Positions 8,276 to 17,465 of a stretch of DNA of 20,161 nucleotides are shown here, piece by piece. The notes under the pieces were generated by a model. The model did no database searches. It was not told the DNA's origin and saw nothing but the letters and a program-made list of their open reading frames with translations. How positions within the stretch are numbered: position 1 is the stretch's first letter; the number at the start of each line of letters is the position of its first letter. The translations under genes and the position numbers were made by a program. Origin of the DNA: Acanthamoeba sp. SK_2022b (Eukaryota; Discosea; Longamoebia; Acanthamoebidae); NCBI GenBank assembly GCA_027943245.1, contig JANDJZ010000191.1:1-20161 (forward strand), read 5' to 3'.

Positions 8276-11200
8276 ATGGACGCACCACTCGCACCGCCAG
8301 AGACTGTCTCAGCCGAGAAGAAGCCCTGCAAAATGTACTTTTTAAATCAACGTTTGGAACGCACCCTTTTGCACTCTAATACGCCTGCTTGTTGGGGGGG
8401 GGGGCATTGAATTCGTGTCTCCACAGTTTGGTATTGGGGTCGGTGAACGGCAGTGTCAGCAAGGCCCTTGCCCGCGTTGCCACGGTGCATAAGAGCAAGG
8501 TGAGCAGAAACACTTTTTCGTCTCTACAGTGAGATCTCTCAGCCTGCCCATGACGGTTATGATGGCGTAGCTGACTGTCCTGACGATCGTATTGTAAACA
8601 GGCGGGACCATTCGATGCGGTCTTCTGTGTGGGCAAGTTCTTGAGTTCAGGCGAAGGAGAGGCATCCGCCACAGCCGAGCCCAAGACCGGTGAGGAGGAG
8701 GCCGCTGACTTCATCGCCCGTGCCAACGCGAGCGAACTCAAGGACTACATCGACGGCTCCAAGACCGGTAACCGCCTGCGCATGCACGCGACTCTTCTCG
8801 TTTAGTGCGCTTACAGTCTGTTGGTGTGGCTGTGTGGCTCAGCGGTGCTGCCCACGTACTTCCTGGACGACGTTGCGAATCCACAGGAACCACAGACCTG
8901 GGGCAATGTTACTCGACTCGGTACCAACTTGCCCAGCCACTTTCAAGTTTAGTGTGGCGCGCTTGGCTTTGCATGTACACGTTGTATCTCTGATTACTTA
9001 CATATGGCGCGTTCTTTCTCTCTCTCTCTCTCTCTTCTCCACTTCTCAGCCGGCTTTGGCAATGTCGAAGTTTGTGGCCTGAACGTCGCGTACTACTCGC
9101 TTCCCCGCCCGAACGCGGCATCACGTACTTACCTTCGTGCCCCTCCCGTCTTACTCGTGCTACACGAAGAAGCCACTGCTCCGTGTCTTTCGTTCTGATC
9201 GCCCTCTTTCTTCCTTTTGTCTCAATCACAGTCCAGTGGGTGCAAGACCAGACGGGCAAGGGCATCGATGTCCTGCTGACCAACGAATGGCCCGCGGGCG
9301 TCCTAAAGAACCTTGCGTACAGTTTTCCTTTCCTTTCCTTCTCTTTCTCTTTCGTGACACGATTGGCTTGGGAGGAGCGGGTGGATTGGACCAACATTCA
9401 ACTGCTCGCCACTGTGTGACTTCAGGTACGAGAACTACCCGGCGTCGACCGCAAACGCTGCCGAGGACTTCATCACCTGGGCCGCGGTCGGCTTCGCCAA
9501 CGTGACACAGGTACGCGACCCGGTGTTCTTTGTGGCTTGGGGTGGCTGCCGTAGCAGTTCTTCGCGTTTTATGTAACAACGATCACGTGGCACGCGCCAC
9601 CCAGGCTGCCGAGGGTCTCTGCCCGCGGTACCACTTTGCCCCGTCAGTCAAGGACATCTTCTATGAGAGGTACCTGTGATGCATCACGCGCGCCTGGCAC
9701 CCGCAAGGAAGGACAGAGAGATAACCAACGATGCACATACGCGTGTCCTCGCGTTCAGGCCCCCCTTCGGCCATCCTTCAGGACAGGTCACGCGATTCCT
9801 GGCCATCGCGCCTTACGACAACAAGCTCAAGCAAAAGGTGTGTTTGTGTGTTCCGCGTAGTGGCAAGCCTGACTCGCGTCGCTCACTCGCTCCTACCAGT
9901 TCTTGTATGCGGCTTCGCTGACGCCGGTGCGAGAGATGGACAAGGCGACACTTTTCAAGCTGCCGCCCAACATTACCATTTCGCCTTTCGTCGTACTGCC
10001 CTGCCACTCCTCTTTGGTGCCTCGCCGCTGGCCAGTCTAGTTTGACCTTTCCTCGTGTCTCCACGCATTCCATCGCTCCCCCCCCTCGCAGACCATTCCG
10101 CCGCCGAGCCCAGCCGGCGGCCTCCTCCCCACAGTACCGCCCCACCCGCTTGTAGAGTGCCACAGTCAAGTGGCCGTTATCTCACCATTTTTCCTCTGCC
10201 CTCTCGACTTGGGCGGGCTACCGCCTTACATCAGCCCGGCCGGCCCCGCCCTGGTGTCGGCGCAGGCGACCTCTCTTCTGAGCCGCCGTTCAAGCGTCAA
10301 CGCGGAGGTCCGCCTCTTTTTCGCATGTGTGCCATGTTTGGGAGGAACGAGACTTCGCTCAAGCTGAACTTGTCTTTACGGATGCGGCTTGGGCAGACGA
10401 CTGGGGCGCTCGCGGAGGCAGAGGCCGAGGAGGAGGTCGCGGTCAGCCGCCGCAGCGGAAAGACGACCGCGGCTTCGGCGACAACTGCTGGTTCTGCCTC
10501 AAGAGCCCGCAAGTTGAGAAGCATCTGGTGGTCTCCGTCGGCACCGAGGTATGATCTCGATCCACCGAGCGCCTGTCAACATCTGCGCTCACACCATGCC
10601 TTCATTTGTATCTGCCTGGCGGTGGTGCAGGTGTACGTCACGCTGGCCAAGGGCGAGCTCGTGCCCGAGCATCTGCTGTTTATCCCGATCAATCACGTTT
10701 GTTCGGTGACCAACGCCCCTGAGGCCGTGCGCGATGAGTTGGAAAAGTACCCGCCGACCAGCTCGAAAGCCCTGCACCCATCATTGACTTGCTCTTTGCC
10801 TCTAACAGGTACAAGAAGTCGATCAAGGAGTACATGAAGACGAAGAACAAGACCATCATCCTCTTCGAGCGCTTCATCAACAAGAACCACCACTGCCACA
10901 TCCAGGCGGTTCCCATTTCGGAGGAGGACGGCCGAAGAGCCAAGGAGGCCATCATCGCCGAGGCCGCCAAGCGCAACATCCGCTTCGAGGCCATCAGCGC
11001 GCCGGCCAGGGACATCGCCCAGGTGCGCCATCGCCCATTCCTCCTCACCACCAACTGACCCTTGCACTCACTCTCCTTGCCAACAAATGAATGATCAAGG
11101 TGGTCGAGCCGGAGCAGTCCTACGTCACCATCGAGCTTCCCGACGGGTACGCCAAACCATCCATCCGCTGGAGTGTGGGGCCAGAGCGGATGGCAGATTT

Positions 11201-11540
11201 GGCACCTCTCACACGCACACGCACACACCCAGCGAGGTGTTGCTTCACGAGATCGGCAGGCAGCGAGTGCCCATGGAGATCGGGAGGGAGCTCGTGGCGG
11301 CCCTCATCGGCAAGCCTGAACGGAGCGAGTGGAAGTCGTGCGTGTTGAGCAAACCGGTAAAACAACTCTTGCCACGCCACCACCCCTTTTGAGTTCAAAT
11401 TCTTCTCCCGCTGCTGCTGTCTCACGCCCCCCCCCCAAAACGCAATCTGCACCGACAACAACAACAATCAGGAGGAAGTGCAGGAGGTGAGCGCCATCAA
11501 GCAGGCCTTCAAGCCCTTCGATTGGTCCTTCCTTGCCTGA
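8276..11540 (+). CDS. CWF19L1: CWF19L1/Drn1 homologue, spliceosome and lariat-debranching associated protein
   Basis: Family members bind late spliceosomes and partner the Dbr1 lariat debranching enzyme. Exons with consistent phases are 8276-8334, 8427-8499, 8602-8767, 8843-8920, 9050-9124, 9232-9316, 9426-9510, 9605-9669, 9759-9837, 9900-about 9990, linker exons between 10092 and 10548, 10631-10746, 10809-11022, 11100-11146, 11233-11356 and 11472-11540. The N-terminal metallophosphatase-like part has LVLGSVNGSVSKALARV, FDAVFCVGKF and GIDVLLTNEWP, then CPRYHFAPSVKDIFYER and VTRFLAIAPYDNK. The middle linker has a possible nuclear signal (PPFKRQR) and an RGG-type run (RGGRGRGGGRG near 10408-10440). 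The CwfJ C-terminal domains follow: CWFCLKSPQVEKHLVVSVGT, ILFERFINKNHHCHIQAVP, and an ending in KQAFKPFDWSFLA. The start at 8276 is chosen because its exon splices in phase to LVLGS. Boundaries from 9990 to 10400 are uncertain. Confidence 0.88.
9016..9036. repeat. (CT)n run in a CWF19L1 intron
   Basis: A CT microsatellite just upstream of the acceptor at 9049. It probably serves as, or arose from, the polypyrimidine tract. Confidence 0.8.
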
Positions 11541-11927
11541 TTGTTTGGCCTGCCTCCTGTGTCTGGTCCATCAACCGGACGACAAGGAGGTCACAACAAA
11601 GCTGCGTTGTGCCAATCCGATTGCGACATCGTCCTCACAACAACAGCATCAGCTGCAAATGCGTCGTTGGGGTCTTCTGGCCTGGCTTCTTTTGAAGTTT
11701 CCCGTTCGGCGTCATGGCAATGCACGGATTGTCATGGAGACGGGGCAGGCCAGCGATTGAAGAAGAATGCAGGAGAGGGCTCAGAAAGAGCGAAGACGAT
11801 CGCATTTTGGAGGGGGGGGGGAGAATGAGGCCAGCGCCAAATTGCGTGGCTTTTGCATTTCGTGTTGCAAGGAGATCCGACGCGCCAGCAGCAGCACAAG
11901 CAGCAGTACAAGGAGGAGCTTCTGAGC
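11541..11927. promoter_or_regulatory. Intergenic region between CWF19L1 and LRR-ART gene 1
   Basis: About 390 bp holding the CWF19L1 3' end and, presumably, the promoter and 5' UTR of the next gene. It includes a run of ten or so G near 11810. From 11829 the frame leading to ATG 11928 is open, with a Gln/Lys-rich reading that differs between the two copies by one CAG only (11880-11900). A more upstream start through another exon is therefore possible. The region is nearly identical in unit 2 (17076-17465). Confidence 0.4.
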
Positions 11928-14900
11928 ATGACAGAGCCGACCGCAATCAAGGTGAATCGCGAGGCCTTCGAAATTGTCTCGTACAACCCCCCAATCCTTC
12001 AGCTGTTTGTTGTTTGTGCACTGCCGGTGGAGGATGACTGACGATAATTAATTTTAATTTTTCACCGCCCCTACTCCCAGGGAGGCCTTCCTGCTTTATT
12101 GGCCTTATTACCAGGTACGGTCTTCCCTTTCGCCTCAGGGGTGGTGTTGTGCGCTGTCCCCTGACAAAGAAACCTGGTTCAAAAACAAAAAAGCTGCACT
12201 TGGAGGATGAAAACTCCCTTCGTGCTCTCCTCCTGAGGGCGGCTGAGCTTGTTGTCGAAGCTGGCAAGGTATCTGTCGATCTGTCCATCTGCCTTGATCA
12301 TGTCTTCACGCTCGTTTACCTCACTCCCGCCTCTTTCGTTACTTCACAACAGATCAAAGCCGAGGACGCGGTGGTTGCTGTGAACCCCGAGTGGCAGGCT
12401 GTCGTGGTGAAGGAAGCAGTGGCCTCCTTCACCTTGAGAACGTGGGTATGGCGCACACGCATGATTACGTGGAGCTGCTTTCACTTCGACTGACAACTAA
12501 TTCTGGATGCTGCAGGGTCTACCACAATTGAAACTCCAGCATCAGCATAAGCTTCGTCTCGATGTGGTACGCCTGATGCCAGCACCACAAAGTGCAACCA
12601 TCAAATTGACATGGTGGTGTGTTGTGTGGACAGCCTGTGCCGCACAAGACCTCTGCCTTGAAGAGTGATCTGCACGTCATTGGTCCCCATGAAATCAAAA
12701 GACTCTCAATTGAAGGGGTATGTTACTTCGCGCTCCTTGTCTTGCATTGCGGTTTACTGTCGCAGCAGAAGATCTCTCTCTCTCTTTTTCAAGAGAGCTC
12801 ACATGCCTTTGCACGCAGAAAATGCGCTCCGAAAAAGACGCTGCTGCCCTGGGTCAATTCATCCATCGGTGTTTCAGGTTGCAGGAGCTCGATCTCAGCG
12901 GAACTAATCTCATAAGCCATATCCCCCGTCGCGAGCCGTTCCTTCTCAGGCTCGGCAAGGTACATGTACCTCGCGCGTGCGTGAAGAGCCATCCAACACT
13001 TGTCAACACTAATGAGCTGCATGTTGTTGTAGACCCAAGTCGCTCAAGGCGCATTGAAATCACTGCGGTTTTATGCAGCAGAGGGATTATCCCTTGATTT
13101 GCGTGGCATGCAAATTTCTGTTGATGTCTTGCGTCACTTGGAGCGAGTGGGGTACATGGAGCCCATCCTCCAGGCTCTTGACCTGCGGGGTGATACCCTT
13201 TCAGACGAGCTCGCAGCTGATCTTGCTCAATTCCTTAAACGTCGCAAACTGCGATCTCTCGGCGTGACGGTACTGCTTGAGGAGCCGCTCTTTTCATTTT
13301 CTTGTCACACGGGCCAATCTGTGAGTGTTGTGGCAGACTGCAACAGAACGTGGCGCGGCAGATATTGTCCATCAGGCTCACAAACTTAGAGTGCTCTTCT
13401 TGGAGGGAGAGTGGATCCCTTCGGCACTGGATGTAACCCGCACCTTTGATTGGGTTGCCTCATTCGTTGTGCGTTTGTCTCTCTCCCCCCCTGTTGCGAC
13501 AGCTCTTTTCCGTGCTCATCGTACATCTGTGCACATTCTTCGTGCTTACAGAATGACGAGCTCTCTGAAGTAGGCAAGCCATCACCAGAACATCCTTCAT
13601 CCTCAATCCTTGGGGACGCAGTGGCTCATTCCGGCATCCGAGTTCTTCGCCTTGGGGACACCATTGCCTTCAGACGCCTATATGGGGTACAACAGCCCAG
13701 GCTCACCTTCATTGTGCGTCCACACCTTCTAATCACGTGGACCACTTCCACTGTTTAAGCGTATGGTTGTCGACCCGTCTCCCGTCACAGTTCCCCTCAG
13801 CAAAGCACCTGGGCCACAGAGCGAGGACCTATCCACGCCTACCGTGGAGGTGAATGTGCGCACATTCACACATGCCCCTGTGCCGGAAAAACGCTTGGCT
13901 AACCCCCCCCCCTCTCCAATTAAAACCGCAGCCAGAAAACGAGACAGAGGAAGAACAGCACATGTCTGCCGATGCCGTCAGTCCCACAACAGTAGCAGAG
14001 GTTACCTTACAGACTTGCCCTTATGCCCACCCACAGTCGCTGGCATTTTTAGATTCAATTATTAATTCATTTATTTTTCGTAGCTTGACCTTGCCGCGGC
14101 TCCTGCCTACATTCAAGAAGGCTCTTCGTGGCGCATGCCCGAGGGCGAAAGGCAGGAAACCATCCTCTTCTTCATCAAGGCCATGTCTGCCATCGGCCTT
14201 CAGGGTCGTCTGGCGCTTGACTTCTTCCGGGAAGTCTATTGCTCGCTCCCGTGCCACCTGACTGTGCGTGGCCTCGCCCAGGACCTGATCACGTTTGAGT
14301 ATGACCGGCTGCGTGCCACCGGTGCGCTTGATTCAGGTACGTGGTCCCTACCACTCTGGCTGCTGTCTGTCCGCTCATTGACTTGAGATGGCATCGGCAG
14401 AGGAGAGCCTCCGCGCGATGCTGATTGCCATCGGCTTCACGGAGGAGGTTGCCAGCAGCTGCGCAGAGGAGAACAACGAGAATGAGCCCATACGCCAGCA
14501 CCACGGGTTGAAGAGCCTAGCATTCGATCTCATCGATGCCGGCGTCCGGGATTGGGTTGCTCGCTACGCACACGTGGACGAGCCCGAGGATGGACATGGC
14601 TCCAAACGAGAACGGCCTTCTGGGAGGTTCTGGGGCAGCGGCAGTGGCAGTGGCAGCGGTAGCAGCAGTGGTGGAAGCGACAGCGAAGGTAGCAGTGATG
14701 ATGGCAGCGGCAGCGGCAGCGGCAGCGATGACGAGGAAGGAGCCAATCGAAGACGAAAGAGGGGTCGTGTCGAAGAGGAAGAGAAACCTCTTTATCTCTA
14801 CCATGGTACCACACTCGGGCACGCCAATCGCATCTTCCACAAGATCAACCTATCGGTCGGAAAACGGAATACCGACTTCTCCGCCGAACCCGCGTTCTAC

Positions 14901-15551
14901 CTGGGCAACAGTGAAAGCCACGCGCAGGAATGGGCAAGAGACAAAGCACGGAGGATGAGCCGTGGGCTGAGAGTGGAAGAGCCGGCGTATTTGGTATTCA
15001 CGGTGGACCTCAAGTCTCTGGCGCGCTTTCGGCAAAAGACCTTCCCGGAAGCCAACGAGGAGTGGCAGCAAGTACGTGGTGTTTCCCTGTGCTCAGTCGT
15101 TGTGTTTGGCTAACCCCTTTGCAGTTTGTCTTCGGCAACAGGAACGCGGATCCGTATGAAACCTCGTCCGATGACTACGAATTGATTATTGGACCCTTAT
15201 TGGAGAACCCTGAGGCAAAGGCACACCACCTCCACCTCGCACTCATCATGTTTATCGTGATCAGGTGCTAACCTGGCTCCTTTGCTGAGTCCCTGACAGA
15301 AATGGGAGGAAGCAAAGCCGATCGAACATAATCCTCCGTTCATTCAGTACGCAGTGCTGTCGAACGACGCTGTCAAGTATATCAACGACTGTGCTTGCAA
15401 GGTGCTGTGATAGACTCTCCTCATGACCGATCACAGATCAACTGACCTAGTTGTTTTCGTGGGTCATCAGGTCTTTGTGAGGCACCGCCACGAGTGGGAT
15501 ATGCATAAAGAAAGGCAAGAGCGAGAGGTCTCTTGTTATGGCCGACCGTAA
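11928..15551 (+). CDS. LRR-like / ADP-ribosyltransferase-fold (DUF3990-like) protein, copy 1
   Basis: A 17-exon model closes in phase to 803 residues: 11928-11980, 12081-12114, 12170-12268, 12353-12445, 12516-12566, 12634-12717, 12819-12959, 13033-13269, 13337-13465, 13552-13686, 13760-13849, 13932-14000, 14084-14336, 14401-15071, 15125-15214, 15300-15401, 15471-15551. Residues about 130-350 hold irregular LRR-like segments (LQELDLSGTNL, SLDLRGMQI, LQALDLRGDTL, LRVLFLEGEW, IRVLRLGDTI). An acidic linker follows, then two related helical segments (SAIGLQGRLALDFFREVY; RAMLIAIGFTEEVASS), and a Ser/Gly/Asp linker about 565-605. The C-terminal domain has LYHGTT with His near 624, then AFYLGNSESHAQEWA, YLVFTVDL, DYELIIGPLL and QYAVLSNDAVKYI, the layout of DUF3990 ART-fold proteins. 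It probably modifies a target using NAD+, with the LRRs as recognition surface; activity is not shown. No signal peptide or membrane segment is seen. The exon end at 15214 needs a GC donor. Confidence 0.72.
14631..14735 (+). repeat. Ser/Gly(/Asp)-coding simple repeat in LRR-ART gene 1
   Basis: Repeated GGCAGC/GGCAGTGGC-type units encode a Ser-Gly run turning Ser/Asp-rich, just before a basic cluster (NRRRKRGR). It separates the helical segments from the ART-like domain, as expected of a flexible linker, and could expand or contract by slippage. In-frame antisense readings across it are artefacts of the repeat. Confidence 0.8.
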
Positions 15552-16104
15552 TGTTGTCAAACATATATTATGCATGGACAGCGTTTTTTGTACTTGCGGC
15601 TCTGTGCGTGGGTGGCATCCTCAAACATTGGAGGGTGGCAGTCGCTGCAGATGCCACGAGGTGGATGGAGAAGAGGTTAAGTGATGACGTGCTGCATGTC
15701 TCCTGTTCCCTGATGCAGGTATCACCATTTTCAAGGCTTCTCCCTTCTCTGCCTCCGAGCTGTTGGGCGCCAATCATCTACTTGATTGCCCTTGTCCTGC
15801 ACAGAAGAAGCAGAGGGTGGCAGTCTCAGCTGCTGAGCGCACACCGCGACCAGCGGGGAGGGCGGTATCAGATGAGGAGAACATGGCATGCACACGGAGG
15901 ACGCGTCTGGCGAATAGCGGCCACAACTTTGCTGGATGGTGCGCGTGGTGAGGTTGAGCAGCAGGTCCTTCTCCTTCACCAACCGCTCGCGCACGGAGGG
16001 CATCTCCAACAGGTCCTGATGCTCTTGCGCATTATTCAGAAACCACACCCACAAACGTCAGCCCACCATTTCCTGCCATCACGCGCAAGCGCACGTACGG
16101 CCAT
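15552..16104. other. Spacer at the duplication junction; possible gene fragments on either strand
   Basis: The plus strand opens with a stretch containing one hydrophobic segment (YYAWTAFFVLAALCVGGIL, about 15551-15610), later followed by an open charged stretch to about 15951. The minus strand from about 16054 has an open reading with EHQDLLEMPSVRERLVKEKD. Neither can be tied to a complete gene. The short motif AGGGTGGCAGTC occurs twice (near 15630 and 15815). It may be the 3' end of a convergent neighbour carried along in the duplicated unit. Confidence 0.3.
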
Positions 16105-16106
16105 GC

Positions 16107-17075
16107 TCCACCGAGTGCCCGTCAACATCGGCGCACACCGTGCATTCATATGTATCTGCCTGGCGGTGGTGCAGGTGTACGTCATGCTGGCCAAGGGCGA
16201 GCTCGTGCCCGAGCATCTGCTGTTTATTCCAATCAACCACGTTTGTCTGTTCGGTGGCCCAGACCGAGGCTGTGGGAAAAAGTACTGCGCACCGACCTGC
16301 ATGAACGCCTTGCACCCGTCATTGACTTGCTCTTTGCCTCTAACAGGCACAACAAGTCAATCAAGGAGAATGTGAAGACGAAGAACAAGACCATCATCCT
16401 CTTCGAGCGCTTCATCAACAAGAACCACCACTGCCACATCCAGGCGGTGCCCATTTCGGAGGAGGACGGCCGAAGAGCCAAGGAGGCCATCATTGCTGAG
16501 GCCGCCAAGCACAACATCCGCTTCGAGGCCATCAGCGCGCCGGCCAGGGACATCGCCCAGGTGCGCCACCGCCCATTCCTCCTCACCACCAACTGACCCT
16601 TGCACTCACTCTCCTTGCCAACAAACGAATCAAGGTGGTCGAGCCGGAGCAGTCCTACGTCACCATCGAGCTTCCCGACGGGTACGCCAAACCATCCACC
16701 CGCTGGAGTGTGGGGCCAGGGCGGATGGCAGATTTGGCACCTCTCACACGCACACGCACACACCCAGCGAGGTGTTGCTTCACGAGATCGGCAGGCAGCG
16801 AGTGCCCATGGAGATCGGGAGGGAGCTCGTGGCGGCCCTCATCGGCAAGCCTGAACGGAGCGAGTGGAAGTCGTGCGTGTTGAGCAAACCGGTAAAACAA
16901 CTCTTGCCACGCCACCACCCCTTTTGAGTTCAAATTCTTCTCCCGCTGCTGCTGTCTCACGCCCCCCCCCCAAAACGCAATCTGCACCGACAACAACAAC
17001 AATCAGGAGGAAGTGCAGGAGGTGAGCGCCATCAAGCAGGCCTTCAAGCCCTTCGATTGGTCCTTCCTTGCCTGA
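16107..17075 (+). pseudogene. 5'-truncated copy of CWF19L1 (last five exons only)
   Basis: Corresponds to exons from 10631 onward of the full gene, ending at TGA 17073-17075. All upstream exons, including the metallophosphatase-like part and the CWFC motif, are missing. The first copied exon (16175 on) has a four-base gain after the HVC codons that shifts the frame. In the next exon about half of the ten differences change residues (for example Tyr to His, Lys to Asn, Arg to His). Introns are retained, so this is a DNA-level duplicate and not a retrocopy. It probably hitch-hiked because it lies directly upstream of the LRR-ART gene. Confidence 0.8.
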
Positions 17076-17465
17076 TTGTTTGGCCTGCCTCCTGTGTCTG
17101 GTCCATCAACCGGACGACAAGGAGGTCACAACAAAGCTGCGTTGTGCCAATCCGATTGCGACATCGTCCTCACAACAACAGCATCAGCTGCAAATGCGTC
17201 GTTGGGGTCTTCTGCCCGGATTCTTTTGAAGTTTCACGTATGTCCTTGGCGTCATGGCAATGCACGGATTGTCATGGAGACGGGGCAGGCCAGCGATTGA
17301 AGAAGAATGCAGGAGAGGGCTCAGAAAGAGCGAAGGACGATCGCATTTTGGAGAGGGGGGGGAGAATGAGGCCAGCGCCAAATTGCGTGGCTTTTGCATT
17401 TCGTGTTGCAAGGAGATCCGACGCGCCAGCAGCACAAGCAGCAGTACAAGGAGGAGCTTCTGAGC

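Larger units (their letters stand above)
10561..16104. repeat. Tandem duplication, unit 1 (about 5.54 kb)
   Basis: Starts inside the CWF19L1 intron that follows exon end 10548, and extends through the 3' exons of CWF19L1 and the whole first LRR-ART gene. Its sequence recurs at 16107 onward with an offset of 5535-5546 bp. The right end is inferred from where unit 2 begins; 15552-16104 would then be the downstream flank of the ancestral unit. Confidence 0.85.

Noticed and set aside
10055..10837. 260-codon plus-strand open frame in the CWF19L1 region
   Set aside because: It crosses exon-intron boundaries. Only short parts match the family, and spliced exons explain the conserved motifs.
10689..11228. 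Long antisense open frame opposite CWF19L1 exons, repeated at 16233-16763
   Set aside because: It is antisense to well-conserved CwfJ exons and owes its openness to their GC-rich codon use. Its repetition merely reflects the duplication.
14517..14840. Antisense Ala/Thr-rich open frame
   Set aside because: It is the complement of the Ser/Gly/Asp repeat, open in several frames because the repeat lacks stops.
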